A DNA stretch of 64,000 nucleotides from Rhizobium sp. C1 (GTDB lineage: Bacteria; Pseudomonadota; Alphaproteobacteria; Rhizobiales; Rhizobiaceae). How positions within the stretch are numbered: position 1 is the stretch's first letter; each line of letters starts with the position of its first letter. This document shows, piece by piece, positions 20,780-29,940 of the stretch. The notes beneath the pieces were generated by a model, which saw nothing but the letters and a program-made list of their open reading frames with translations, had not been told where the DNA came from and searched no databases. The DNA is taken from positions 1-64,000 of the forward strand of contig NZ_JAJNCY010000014.1 of the NCBI RefSeq assembly GCF_021026335.1. The letters run 5' to 3'. The translations under genes were made by a program, and so were the position numbers.

Positions 20780-20795
20780 GTTGCCAGCCGGAAAC
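20780..20795. promoter_or_regulatory. Centromere-like site parS, copy 1
   Basis: GTTGCCAGCCGGAAAC fits the repABC parS consensus GTTNNCNGCNGNNAAC at every fixed position. It lies between repA and repB. It is the exact reverse complement of the site downstream of repC. RepB is the expected ligand. Confidence 0.85.
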
Positions 20796-20862
20796 TTTGT
20801 GGCCAACGGCCTGGAAATGCTAGGTGGTTTCGCTCTTTCAGCGGCGAAAAGAGGAGCAACAA

Positions 20863-21819
20863 ATGGCTAGAAAACACCTCCTCTCCGATCTCGCCGGCCC
20901 CAGGTCCCATGGCGGAGACGCGGATACCTCCGCCCAGGAAAACATCACGCCGCAATACGCCCCCCGCGGGGCAATTGGCGCGGTTTCGCGCTCCATCGAA
21001 CTGTTGAAATCCCAGTCGTTGACGGACCTTGATCCTGATCTCATCGATGCGCCGGCCGTTACCGATCGCCTCGATGAGGACGGGGAGCAGTTCGAGGAAT
21101 TCGCTCGGAACATTCGGGAAAACGGACAGCAGGTTCCCATCCTCGTTCGACCCCACCCATCCATCGAAGGCCGGTATCAAATCGCCTATGGGCGTCGACG
21201 GCTCCGCGCGGTCAAGGCGGCGGGGCTTCAGATCAAAGCGGCCGTCAGGAATATGACTGACGACGAACTGGTTTTGGCTCAGGGTCAGGAGAATAGCGCT
21301 CGACAAGATTTATCGTTCATCGAGCGCGCGCTTTACGCCGCTGAACTCGAAGCAAAAGGATTTCAGCGGTCGGTTATCATGAGCGCGCTCGCCGTCGACA
21401 AGAGCAATCTGTCGCGCCTGATCCAGGCGGCGACGCAGCTGCCGACGGATATTATCCGCGGGATCGGTGCGGCTCCTAAAACTGGTCGGGACCGTTGGGG
21501 CGAGCTTGCCGCACGGTTGGGCGATAATGGGGCCGTCGCGAAGGCGCGGGTCGTTGTGTCTGATGACGAAGTGAAGGCCCTCCCCTCGGACGAACGCTTT
21601 GCGCGTGTCTTCGAAGCGGTAGCGCCGAAAAAGGCGAAGAAGGAAAAGGTCCAGGCACAAGTTTGGCAGGCCGACGATGGCGTCAAAGCTGCGACTTTCC
21701 GCCAGGACAAACGCACACTGACGTTGATGATCGACAAAAAGGCGGCTCCGGAATTCGGGGACTACCTGTTGTCGGTGCTCCCTGAAATCTACGCGTCGTT
21801 CAAGAAAACGAAGCAGTAG
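20863..21819 (+). CDS. repB: Plasmid partitioning protein RepB (ParB family)
   Basis: 318 aa from the ATG at 20863, which has AGAGGAG 8 bases upstream and gives the conserved MARKHLLSDL. A longer in-frame start at 20824 is possible but lacks support. ParB N-terminal box: QQVPILVRPHP...RYQIAYGRRRLRAVKAAG and ENSARQDLSFIERALYAAEL. The HTH region follows (VIMSALAVDKSNLSRLIQAA). It binds parS and loads onto DNA for segregation with RepA. Confidence 0.95.
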   Translation: MARKHLLSDLAGPRSHGGDADTSAQENITPQYAPRGAIGAVSRSIELLKSQSLTDLDPDLIDAPAVTDRLDEDGEQFEEFARNIRENGQQVPILVRPHPSIEGRYQIAYGRRRLRAVKAAGLQIKAAVRNMTDDELVLAQGQENSARQDLSFIERALYAAELEAKGFQRSVIMSALAVDKSNLSRLIQAATQLPTDIIRGIGAAPKTGRDRWGELAARLGDNGAVAKARVVVSDDEVKALPSDERFARVFEAVAPKKAKKEKVQAQVWQADDGVKAATFRQDKRTLTLMIDKKAAPEFGDYLLSVLPEIYASFKKTKQ

Positions 21820-21850
21820 GTCGAACGAAACGAGGAAAGGATCAATAGAG

Positions 21851-21887
21851 CAAAGAAAAAGCCCTCCGAAACGGTGTTCCAGAAGGC
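21851..21887 (-). terminator. Rho-independent terminator of the ctRNA
   Basis: On the minus strand a stem of 12 consecutive pairs (three of them G-U) with loop ACC is followed by UUUUUCUUU. The 5' arm is at 21876-21887, the 3' arm at 21861-21872 and the U tract at 21851-21860. Confidence 0.75.
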
Positions 21888-21903
21888 CTCTCTCAGTTTG
21901 GTC
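21853..21903 (-). ncRNA. Counter-transcribed RNA of the repABC operon (incompatibility RNA)
   Basis: Within the repB-repC gap, the minus strand has a -35 TTGACT (21933-21938), a 17-base spacer and a -10-like GATTCT (21910-21915), predicting a start near 21903. A 12-bp stem with 3-base loop (21861-21887) runs into a U-rich tract, predicting a ~50-nt RNA. Small antisense RNAs of this size and position inhibit repC expression in repABC plasmids and set copy number and incompatibility. Confidence 0.75.
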
Positions 21904-21909
21904 GCTTAG

Positions 21910-21938
21910 AGAATCGCACTTCCCGGAATCACAGTCAA
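21910..21938 (-). promoter_or_regulatory. Promoter of the ctRNA
   Basis: TTGACT at 21933-21938 and GATTCT at 21910-21915 on the minus strand, 17 bases apart. The -10 is weak but the -35 and spacing are near ideal, in the place where repABC ctRNA promoters are found. Confidence 0.65.
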
Positions 21939-21992
21939 GAGTCAACGCCATACCGGCGTAGCCTTTTCTTTGCCCTGTGAAAGGTGAAGGAC

Positions 21993-23210
21993 ATGGAAAC
22001 GGGATATATCACGACGCCCTTCGGGCGGCGGCCGATGACGCTTGCCTTGGTGAAGCGTCAGGTAAAGACTGATCAGGAGATTTCAGAACGCCCAGTCGAT
22101 AAGTGGCGCGTATTTCGCGATGTCGGCGATGCGCGCTCACGCCTTGGACTTCAGGATCGGGCTTTGGCCGTCTTAAATGCTCTCTTGTCATTTTACCCTG
22201 ACGCGGAGCTAAGCAGCGATAAGAACCTTATCGTCTTTCCCTCAAATGCTCAGCTGTCAGCCCGAGCAAATGGAATTGCCGGGACGACTCTACGCAAGTG
22301 CCTCAGCGCTCTCGTAGAGGCCGGCATTATCATTCGTAAGGATAGCCCAAATGGAAAGCGCTATGCTCGCAAGGGCGATGAGGGCGACATTGAGGATGCG
22401 TACGGGTTCAGCCTAGCGCCGCTTCTCGCACGCGCCCGCGAATTTGCTGCCCTCGCCCAGGAAGTCGCCGCCGAACAGCGACGTTTCCGCGTCATAAAGG
22501 ATCGTCTCACGATCATCAGGCGGGATGTCCGAAAGTTGATATCGGTTGGGATCGAAGAAAACCTAGCGGGCGATTGGGCAGCAGCGGAAGCCTGTTTTAT
22601 CGAGATCGTCGGAAGATTCGCTCGGCGCCCAACTCTGCAGGACTTAATGGCCAGCCTCGACGAGATGAGCCTCCTCCACGACGAAGTTTCCAGAATGTTG
22701 GAAACAAAGGAAGAAACCAAAAAAAGCGATGGCAATGCCATCGTAGACGGATGCCACATACAGAATTCAAATACCGAATCTCTCTATGAATTTGAACCTC
22801 GCTTCGAAATGAAGCAGGGCGAAAAGTCCGAGCCAAACAAACAAGTGAAGCAGAAAGGCGAACCCGAGGTCTTCCCGTTGTCGATGGTGCTGCGGGCCTG
22901 CCCTGAAATTGTGCCGTTCGGGCCGGGTGGATCAATCGGAAGCTGGCGCGAAATGATGTCAGCCGCAGTGACAGTTCGGTCCATGCTGGGCGTGAGCCCA
23001 TCGGCTTACGAAGAAGCGTGCGAAGTCCTGGGGCAGGAGGGAGCGGCGATCGCGGTTGCTTGCATCCATGAGCGGGCAGCGCATATCAATTCGGCCGGCG
23101 GCTACCTTCGAGATCTTACCGCGAAGGCGCGACGAGGGGAGTTTTCACTCGGGCCAATGCTATTCGCGCAATTGAGAACACACATGCGGCCCGCTAGAGC
23201 ATCGGCGTAA
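21993..23210 (+). CDS. repC: Replication initiator RepC
   Basis: 405 aa, the standard length, from the ATG at 21993 preceded by AAGGTGAAGG. The conserved N-terminus METGYITTPFGRRPMTLALVKRQ, the central LGLQDRALAVLNALLSFYP and NGIAGTTLRKCLSALVEAGIIIRKDSPNGKRYA winged-helix region, and the C-terminal GYLRDLTAKARRGEFSLGPML identify RepC. Family members bind an origin located within repC itself. Antisense ctRNA limits its expression. Confidence 0.96.
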   Translation: METGYITTPFGRRPMTLALVKRQVKTDQEISERPVDKWRVFRDVGDARSRLGLQDRALAVLNALLSFYPDAELSSDKNLIVFPSNAQLSARANGIAGTTLRKCLSALVEAGIIIRKDSPNGKRYARKGDEGDIEDAYGFSLAPLLARAREFAALAQEVAAEQRRFRVIKDRLTIIRRDVRKLISVGIEENLAGDWAAAEACFIEIVGRFARRPTLQDLMASLDEMSLLHDEVSRMLETKEETKKSDGNAIVDGCHIQNSNTESLYEFEPRFEMKQGEKSEPNKQVKQKGEPEVFPLSMVLRACPEIVPFGPGGSIGSWREMMSAAVTVRSMLGVSPSAYEEACEVLGQEGAAIAVACIHERAAHINSAGGYLRDLTAKARRGEFSLGPMLFAQLRTHMRPARASA

Positions 23211-23270
23211 GATAATGGTATTTTACTCGATTTAAGGCTAAGCCTCTGATAAAACGTGGAAAATTGAATA

Positions 23271-23286
23271 GTTTCCGGCTGGCAAC
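23271..23286. promoter_or_regulatory. Centromere-like site parS, copy 2
   Basis: GTTTCCGGCTGGCAAC fits GTTNNCNGCNGNNAAC and is the perfect reverse complement of the copy at 20780-20795. It lies 60 bases after repC and 20 bases before the next gene. Confidence 0.85.
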
Positions 23287-23305
23287 TTTATGACCTGGAG
23301 CGGCG

Positions 23306-24265
23306 ATGACAATGGATAATCCGACGCGTGCCACTGACGCGGTAATTGCTGTGATCGACAAAGCCGTCGAGCACGGGCGCCGCCAGCGAGCGAAGGCGCA
23401 AAGAATGAAGGCGAAGGCGCGGGCTAACGCAGCCGCATATGAGATTGCGATTGTGAGCTTCATCGATGTGCTCGGGTTTCGAGCCATGCTGGGCGCCCGG
23501 TCACCTCATGAGATTCACGACATCATCCTCTCGCTAAGAGAATTCTCGATGCCGGAAGAGGAGCCCGCGCGTCGGATGAAGGATGTGAGGCTCTCAAGTC
23601 GGGCATTCGCAGAATCCGTCTCGGACGCTGTCGTCCGAGTACGGGTCTTCGACACACAGTATTCCGATGGCGCGTTTTTTCATGAGCTGGTTGACCTGCT
23701 TCACGTTCAGATCCAATGCATAAATCACGGTGTACTCATCCGGGCCGGTCTCGCAATAGGTAGCATCCATGTCGGCTTAAATGGGAGCGGTCCGGTGTTT
23801 GGCCCTGCGATGGTTCGCGCTTATGAGATCGAAAGCGGGGAAGCCATCTATCCCCGCATTGTGATCGACGATCCCGCCTACGAGCAATTCCTGTCGGACG
23901 CGCGACTTCACAACGAAAATCATGATCCGGAAGAAGAGATGGAATACGTGAACAGTCTTCTTCGCACAGGAGAGGATGGGACGCGATTCATCGACTATCT
24001 AGGCGCGAGTGAAAGTGAATTTGACACATTTGAGGGCTATCTGAGGTTCGTGGAGCGTCATGCTACGCTCATTCGTGAGAACCTCGCCGCCTCTCATCGG
24101 CCGACAGTTCGAAGGAAGTATGTCTGGCTCGCGCGATACCACAACGAGGTCGTTGCCCAGATTCGCAGGAAGTTTGAAGTAGGAGAGCTTTCTACGGACA
24201 GCTTTCGTGCCGTATTCGAGAGAGACGCGAATGAAATGTTGGCCGAACTGCTCGTGCGCTACTAA
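23306..24265 (+). CDS. Class III nucleotidyl-cyclase-like protein
   Basis: 319 aa. After a basic, Ala/Arg-rich N-terminus (about 20-45) comes a cyclase-like domain: AIVSFIDVLGFRAML with Asp54 in the FxDxxGF metal motif, VSDAVVRV with the second metal Asp107, then the strand RAGLAIGSIHVG and GPVFGPAMVRAYEIESGEAIYPRIVID, which match the later motifs of adenylate/guanylate and Pycsar-type uridylate cyclases. The C-terminal third is helical and unrecognised. There is no membrane segment. It starts 20 bases after parS copy 2. Product nucleotide cannot be deduced. A GGAG lies just upstream of the ATG. Confidence 0.7.
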   Translation: MTMDNPTRATDAVIAVIDKAVEHGRRQRAKAQRMKAKARANAAAYEIAIVSFIDVLGFRAMLGARSPHEIHDIILSLREFSMPEEEPARRMKDVRLSSRAFAESVSDAVVRVRVFDTQYSDGAFFHELVDLLHVQIQCINHGVLIRAGLAIGSIHVGLNGSGPVFGPAMVRAYEIESGEAIYPRIVIDDPAYEQFLSDARLHNENHDPEEEMEYVNSLLRTGEDGTRFIDYLGASESEFDTFEGYLRFVERHATLIRENLAASHRPTVRRKYVWLARYHNEVVAQIRRKFEVGELSTDSFRAVFERDANEMLAELLVRY

Positions 24266-24460
24266 TTGCGGCCAGATCGCCCAAGAGCGACTTTTCGTTG
24301 TCGGCAGACTTCGTTTTCTCAAAAGGGTGGATGTCCGTTCTTGCACCAGCGATCGGTGAAGCCTGTGGGCCGGGCGAGATGTTGCGACTGTTCAGGTTAC
24401 CAATATTTTCATACCAGTCCTTTAAGTCGAACGCACGAATGACGGCGCGACGAGTTTGAA

Positions 24461-25393
24461 ATGTTCATCACAAAGCCACTGACACCTCTCGAGATGCTGG
24501 CCGAGCTTCTTCAAAAGCGCCCAGTAGCTCTAGGCGAGACGAAAGCGTTCCAGTCTCTACGCCACAATAAGCACCTCTGCCGCGCCTTCCGGAATAAGGG
24601 GCGTTCTATCCTAGAAGTCTACAAAGCATATCGAGCGGACTGCCAAGATATTCAGGGAAGGGGCGACCAAGGGGTCGACGTACTGTTGCGGTACCAAATT
24701 GAAATTGACGGCGTCGAAAAGCGACAACTAGTTGGATTGCAGCTAAAGAGCTACGCGGAATTCGCTAAGTACAAGTCTGGGAAGGATCCGGATTTCATAA
24801 GCCGGATCAAGAATCAATACGCTGCAGCTACCCAAAGTGTTCGCGTCGATCACCTCTATCTGGTCCTCTGCACCGACGCGATTCTGCACGAAGACCAGAT
24901 TCGGACGATCACTTCTGAGCTGAAAGGATGGGATGGCCTCACGATCATCACGCCCGAGCAAGCGCTTTCGTTTTATCAAATGTCCGAAACGGACATTGAG
25001 ACCAGCGTAATTCGGTCGCTTTGCGGAAATGACCCGGTGCTAGTCGAAGCAAAGCGATTCTTTAGAGACATGTCTGACTTTGAATCTTATGCGCTAATTC
25101 ATATCCTCTGTAATGTTCACGCGGGCGAAAAGGTAATGACACCCAGCGCGTTCACTGATCTTCACGATAGATGGAATGAGATTGACGGTTTCGGATCGGA
25201 CGATCTTGGTACGGTGATCGAGAGTTTTGAAAATGCTGGCTATCTCGTTTACACAGGCCAGAACTACGCGATTATCGCAGAGGAAATGCCCACGATATTG
25301 AGCGCCATCTACTTCGACATTCGTACACGACGCGATATTCCTAGTGACGTGGCCGCCGATTATCTATGGCAACTTCTGGGGCTTGGTGAATGA
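24461..25393 (+). CDS. PD-(D/E)XK nuclease-like protein
   Basis: 310 aa. The region GRGDQGVDVLLRYQI...RQLVGLQLKSYAEF fits the restriction-endonuclease-fold core, with Asp73 followed by the Q-x-K dyad Gln94/Lys96, as in Mrr- and Holliday-resolvase-like nucleases. Upstream residues (LCRAFRNKGRSILEVYKAYRADCQDIQG) look like the preceding helix. The C-terminal ~120 residues look helical or winged-helix and are unassigned. It lies 195 bases after the cyclase-like gene on the same strand, with a weak ribosome-binding site. A defence-effector role is inference. Confidence 0.6.
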   Translation: MFITKPLTPLEMLAELLQKRPVALGETKAFQSLRHNKHLCRAFRNKGRSILEVYKAYRADCQDIQGRGDQGVDVLLRYQIEIDGVEKRQLVGLQLKSYAEFAKYKSGKDPDFISRIKNQYAAATQSVRVDHLYLVLCTDAILHEDQIRTITSELKGWDGLTIITPEQALSFYQMSETDIETSVIRSLCGNDPVLVEAKRFFRDMSDFESYALIHILCNVHAGEKVMTPSAFTDLHDRWNEIDGFGSDDLGTVIESFENAGYLVYTGQNYAIIAEEMPTILSAIYFDIRTRRDIPSDVAADYLWQLLGLGE

Positions 25394-25473
25394 GTGCGCA
25401 AAAGACGGCGAACTGATTATCGCTTGGCTTATGGAGTCCTTAACCTGTGGGCACAATCGCCTGAGAAGTGCCG

Positions 25474-26772
25474 TTACAGCATCCGCGCAGCCCGGCCGCT
25501 TCGCCGCACGGCGCTATTGTAATAATCCGACGCCTGCTGAACGGACCGATGACGCGATTGCTCCATGGCCTCGGGAAGCGGGATACCGCGACTGGCGGCC
25601 TCGGTGAGATAGCCGGATCGCAACCCGTGCGCCGAAAACTCCCCCACCTCCAGCCCGGCCATCGCCACCCGCCGCTTGACGATATCATTGACCGCCTTCG
25701 GATCGAGCGCCCGGCGGCTGATATGGCCCCAGCGGTCGATCGCCCGAAACACATAGCCGCTGTCGATCTTGCCGGCTGCCAGCCATGCATTCAGCGCCTC
25801 GACCGGCCGGCCGGTGAGATAAACGACCTCGTCCTGGCTGGCGCCGGAATTCTTGGTGCGGCCGAGGTGAATGGACAGCGAGGGGAGGGGGGTGCCGTCC
25901 TCGCCTTTCACTGGCGGCTCGATCGTCAGCTGCTCCTTGCGCAGGGAGGCGACTTCGCTGCGCCGGCGGCCGCCGGAGGCAAAGGCGACCATCAGGATCG
26001 CCCGGTCCCGCAGATCGCGCAGACTGTCGGTCCCGCAGGTCGCCAGCAGTTTGGCCAGCACGTCACCGGTCACGGCCTTGGCGCTTTTGCGAAGACGTTG
26101 TCTCGGCGCGGCTCGGATCGCCAGCCGAATGGCTGATTTGAGGGCAGGGGAGGCGAAGGCGCCGTTGAGGCCGCGCCACTTGGTCAGCGTCGACCAGTTG
26201 GCCAGCCGTCGTCCGACGGTCGCCGGCGCATGCGGTCCCGACGTTCTCAGAAAACCGCCAGTCCGCAACGCCTGCTCGACCTTGGCCGGCATGCCGTGCG
26301 CGGGATCGGTTTCGCGCCGCGACGGATCCCACAGATGATGGGCGACGAATTTTAGCAGCAGCGCTTCCGGCGCCGGCCAGGGCAGGGAGCTGCCGGTCGC
26401 CGCCAGGCACCAGGCTTCGAGGTAGCCGAGATCGGAGGCCAGCGCCCGCAGCGTGTTTGCGCCCATGCCCTCGTTGACCAGGTGCCGCAGGGTCTCGACG
26501 TCCTGGTCGGTGAGAATCTCGGCGAGCTTGTCGCGCCGGTCGATCGGCAGCACCGCGGCGATCGTGTCGAGGGCCTCGGCCCGCCGTGCGGTCGCGTCGG
26601 GCGCTGATTTTTTCGGCGCGATGATATCCAAAAATTCCTCCTGACGCGGCGGGAACCGGCTGCCGGAACGGCGCTGCTGGCCGGGCGAGGGCCCGTTTTC
26701 GCTGATTTGCGGGCTGAAATCAATCACCACCGATAAGGGATACTTATCGATGGTCAGAGACCCAACTAGCAA
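25474..26772 (-). CDS. Tyrosine recombinase (phage-integrase family)
   Basis: Up to 432 aa. Catalytic residues are visible: Arg in ASGGRRRSEVASL, Lys in LGRTKNSG, HxxR in SAHGLRSGYL, His in SRHRSVQQAS and the Tyr in DYYNSA. An N-terminal SAM-like core-binding region precedes it. The most upstream codon is TTG and lies beyond an inverted repeat; a GTG near 26727-26730 after that repeat is a plausible real start. It forms a cluster with the IS66-like and DUF1612 genes downstream in coordinates. Confidence 0.88.
   Translation of the reverse strand: MLVGSLTIDKYPLSVVIDFSPQISENGPSPGQQRRSGSRFPPRQEEFLDIIAPKKSAPDATARRAEALDTIAAVLPIDRRDKLAEILTDQDVETLRHLVNEGMGANTLRALASDLGYLEAWCLAATGSSLPWPAPEALLLKFVAHHLWDPSRRETDPAHGMPAKVEQALRTGGFLRTSGPHAPATVGRRLANWSTLTKWRGLNGAFASPALKSAIRLAIRAAPRQRLRKSAKAVTGDVLAKLLATCGTDSLRDLRDRAILMVAFASGGRRRSEVASLRKEQLTIEPPVKGEDGTPLPSLSIHLGRTKNSGASQDEVVYLTGRPVEALNAWLAAGKIDSGYVFRAIDRWGHISRRALDPKAVNDIVKRRVAMAGLEVGEFSAHGLRSGYLTEAASRGIPLPEAMEQSRHRSVQQASDYYNSAVRRSGRAARML
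26731..26749. promoter_or_regulatory. Inverted repeat at the 5' end of the recombinase gene
   Basis: CGATAA (26731-26736) and TTATCG (26744-26749) separated by 7 bases. Either an operator for the recombinase gene or a recombination core; sequence alone cannot separate these. Confidence 0.35.
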
Positions 26773-26959
26773 TCATACCATGTGAGGAATGTTAATATTC
26801 AGATAGAGTTCCTTTAGCAAATCATTTACCATGATTTCAATGGTTTACGATCTCACGAAAATCAGCATGACTGCCCTGATGCGGGTAAGCGGGGCTAATC
26901 TGGTGGCGGTGTCGATAAAGCAGGCAGGGTTGAGGCTAGCATGCTGGCGGCCGAGGCCT

Positions 26960-28627
26960 CTACGCACGTGCCGCAACAATGGAGGGGAGGGGCGCAATAG
27001 GATGATCGCCGATACCCAACCGATCGCCGAGATAGTGCCAGAACGACAGGCCGAGCTTTTGGCAGGTCTTCATCAGGCCGAGCAGACTGTCGCGCGCCTG
27101 GCGGCCAGAGCGGCTGACGGTGCCGCCCGAGATCTTTCGCTTGATGACGATTCCGCGCAGATCCCTTTCCGACGCATTGGTATGGAGCGGGATCTCGGGT
27201 CTCTCGAGAACGCGCAGCAACTCGGCCTTGCGACGCCCCAGCCGGCCCAGCAGCGCGTCGAGCTCGCCATAGCCGGTGCGGATGGAGAAGATCCGATCGA
27301 ACCTGATCTGAAGGCCGCGGACGGCATTTCGAGAGGGTTTTCGCCGATAGGCTTTCAGCGCTTTGTAAAAGTGCCAGATGAGCGTGCGCAGGGTTTCGAC
27401 GTGCTTCACCTGGCCCGGCGTCGCCGGCATCAGCTTGTGCAGCAGCCGTTCGGCATGGACCCAGCACAAAGCATGGGTGCCGACTCTGAACTGCCCGGCG
27501 TCGTCGGAGACGATCACAGCATTGCCGACCAGGCCATGATGGCGGATGGCGCCCCAGATGCCGGCCTCGGCAAACGGGCGAATTGTTTGCCCATCAAAAA
27601 TGTCGATGCCCTTGGCGGCCAGATGCTCGAGAAACGGGACCTGATTGGCAAAATGCTGCGGCTCAGGCGCTCTCAGTCGCGCCACCAGGGCCGGATCCAC
27701 CTGTCGATCTTCCAGAAAGGTGAAGGCAGCGTCGTTGAGGACATAGTCCTGATAGTTGCCGCGCAGCAGGGCGAGAAAGTTCAGCCGCGATTTCGACGGC
27801 GCCGTGCGAAAGGCGCAAAAATACTCGCCCCCGATCTGCGTCGTATGAAAATTGCGGTTGCCATGACGGGCGCCGGTGTCGTCGACCGTGACAAAGGGCG
27901 CCGAGACCAGGCCAGCATGCAGCACGGCGGCATCCTCGGCATGAAAGCCATCCAGCCCTTGCGTCAGAAACCGGATGACCTGGCGTTTGGAAATCTCCAC
28001 ACCGACATCATTGAGCAGGGTCGTCAGGCGCTGTGTCGTGACCTGTCCATGGCTGTGGAGCATCAGGCAGAAGCGCCGCAGGTTGGCGCCGTAGCCGCCC
28101 TTCACGCCGGCTGGCAGCGGCGCAATGATCATATGTCCGTCCGGCGTCACCCAGCATTCGCGGCGATAGCGCACCACATCGGGCCGCACGATCAGATCCC
28201 GCACCACGCAGTCCCTATAGCCCTTGAAGCGCGATCCAGGTGGGGCGTTGGCAGACAGGACCTCTATGCGCATGACGCGCCTGGTGTCGCCCTTCGGCCC
28301 GCGCCGCCGCGCAGGCTTGTCCTTGCCGGCAACCATCGTGTCGCTGGTCGCCTGTTCCATGCCCGATGGCTTGAACGGCGGGCGCGGGGGCAGGTTCTTC
28401 AGCCGCGCAATCTCGTCGCGCAGAAGCTGGTTGTCGACCTTGAGCCGGGTGTTGTCGATCCTGAGCTGGTCGTTCTCGTCACGAAGCCTCTGGTTTTCGG
28501 CCTCGAGCTTCTCGATCCGGATGTCCGCTCGATCAGCCCGTTCCATCAGGCCCGTCACGAGCTCCCGCAGCGCCTTCAGCGACAGCGTATCGGCATGCTC
28601 GGCGATGGGAAGGCGGCGCTTCGTCAT
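26960..28627 (-). CDS. IS66-family-like transposase (TnpC-type, orphan)
   Basis: 555 aa. A Leu-zipper-like coiled coil (about residues 30-75, LEAENQRLRDENDQLRID) precedes a basic region and the IS66 DDE core: FVTVDDTGARHGNRN, NAVIVSDDAGQF with CWVHAERLLHKL, and the late Glu motif LHTNASERDLRGIVIKRKISGG. The TnpA and TnpB partners of IS66 elements are absent, and I see no clear terminal inverted repeats. It is divergent from the DUF1612 gene with only 14 bases between the proposed starts. Confidence 0.9.
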   Translation of the reverse strand: MTKRRLPIAEHADTLSLKALRELVTGLMERADRADIRIEKLEAENQRLRDENDQLRIDNTRLKVDNQLLRDEIARLKNLPPRPPFKPSGMEQATSDTMVAGKDKPARRRGPKGDTRRVMRIEVLSANAPPGSRFKGYRDCVVRDLIVRPDVVRYRRECWVTPDGHMIIAPLPAGVKGGYGANLRRFCLMLHSHGQVTTQRLTTLLNDVGVEISKRQVIRFLTQGLDGFHAEDAAVLHAGLVSAPFVTVDDTGARHGNRNFHTTQIGGEYFCAFRTAPSKSRLNFLALLRGNYQDYVLNDAAFTFLEDRQVDPALVARLRAPEPQHFANQVPFLEHLAAKGIDIFDGQTIRPFAEAGIWGAIRHHGLVGNAVIVSDDAGQFRVGTHALCWVHAERLLHKLMPATPGQVKHVETLRTLIWHFYKALKAYRRKPSRNAVRGLQIRFDRIFSIRTGYGELDALLGRLGRRKAELLRVLERPEIPLHTNASERDLRGIVIKRKISGGTVSRSGRQARDSLLGLMKTCQKLGLSFWHYLGDRLGIGDHPIAPLPSIVAARA

Positions 28628-28641
28628 GCAGGGAGTGAATC

Positions 28642-29778
28642 ATGATTTACAAAAGACGGGAATCCCTCGTGCCACCGGATTTGCTCCAAGTACTGATGCG
28701 GCCGGCTTTCGACGCCGGTGTCGCTCTGACCCGTCTGGATGAGCGCATCGCCCGTTCACCCGTCGGCCAGGGCTGGATAGAACGCCAGAATTTCGCCGAC
28801 GCGTGTGCCTCGCTGTGGATCGATGGCGAACTCGTCCACCTGGAAGACCTCGTCCTCCATGACGCCACCCGGGATATTCGCACACCCACCCACGAACTCA
28901 CCATCGCCCGCGACGTGCTGCGAACCCGCCGGCGCATCGCCGTCCAGCCGCCCGGCTGGCCCCTGTCGGCCGATGGGGTCCGGACACTGCGAAAAACCTC
29001 CGAGATCACATCGGCCGACACCGACGAGGCGACGTCCGCAGATGCCATCCAGCGGGCGGTCGCGATCGATCCGGAAGGGGAGGGGGACGTCGCCGACGAC
29101 GTCGAAAATCTTCCGGGTGTTGACTACGCCGCCATCGATGCGATCCTCGCGCGCTCTGACGCCGCGCTCGAACGAGCCAAAAAGCCCGGCCGGGCTCCGG
29201 CCGATCCGCTGGTCTACGATCTCGACTGGGATGAGGACGAACGACTGGATGAATGGCGCACCGTGCTGCGCCAGGCCGAACACTTGCCGGCGGTGCTGCA
29301 GGCCATCGTCGCCCTCGATGCTTGGAACGAGCTGGCCGTGCTGCAGCACGCCCCTTGGCTCGGCCGGCTATTTGCCGCCTCCATCCTGCGCCAGGCCGGC
29401 GTCACGACCGGCGCGCACCTGGCCGCCATCAATCTAGGCCTCAAAACCATTCCGGTCGACCGGCGCCGGCATCGTGATCGGGAGACCCGGTTGCTCGCCA
29501 TTGCTCACGGATTCTTGGCGGCCGCCGAGATCGGCTTGAAAGAGCATGACCGGCTGACTCTGGCGAAAACGATGATGGACCGAAAACTGGAGGGACGGCG
29601 GACGTCGTCAAAACTGCCGGAGCTGGTTGAGCTGGTGATGGCAAAGCCATTGGTGTCGGCCGGCATGGTCGCAAAGACGCTCGAGGTGACGCCGCAGGCG
29701 GCGCGGCGAATTGTTTTGGAACTGGGACTGCGCGAGATGACGGGGAGGGGGAGGTTTCGGGCATGGGGGGTGATTTAG
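28642..29778 (+). CDS. DUF1612 / helix-turn-helix protein (RHE_PE00001-type)
   Basis: 378 aa. The stretch [59 protein letters not shown] is the recognisable core of a rhizobial plasmid protein family with DUF1612 and a C-terminal HTH (here [53 protein letters not shown]). It probably binds DNA; its function is not known. It commonly travels with recombinases and IS elements, as here. Confidence 0.8.
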   Translation: MIYKRRESLVPPDLLQVLMRPAFDAGVALTRLDERIARSPVGQGWIERQNFADACASLWIDGELVHLEDLVLHDATRDIRTPTHELTIARDVLRTRRRIAVQPPGWPLSADGVRTLRKTSEITSADTDEATSADAIQRAVAIDPEGEGDVADDVENLPGVDYAAIDAILARSDAALERAKKPGRAPADPLVYDLDWDEDERLDEWRTVLRQAEHLPAVLQAIVALDAWNELAVLQHAPWLGRLFAASILRQAGVTTGAHLAAINLGLKTIPVDRRRHRDRETRLLAIAHGFLAAAEIGLKEHDRLTLAKTMMDRKLEGRRTSSKLPELVELVMAKPLVSAGMVAKTLEVTPQAARRIVLELGLREMTGRGRFRAWGVI

Positions 29779-29940
29779 GGGAACGTGAATATGCGACTTG
29801 GTAGTAGCTGTAGGCGTCAAATGGTGATTTGTTATCCATTTGGCCAAAGAGGTTACCGCGCTATCACAGTAATTTTTTTGAGAACTGCTCCGACTGTTGA
29901 CTAGTTTGCAACTACCGGGCGATAGCGTCTGCCATTAGCA

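Noticed and set aside
26831-28645. 604-codon plus-strand frame opposite the IS66-like transposase
   Set aside because: The minus strand carries the transposase DDE motifs; the plus frame has none.
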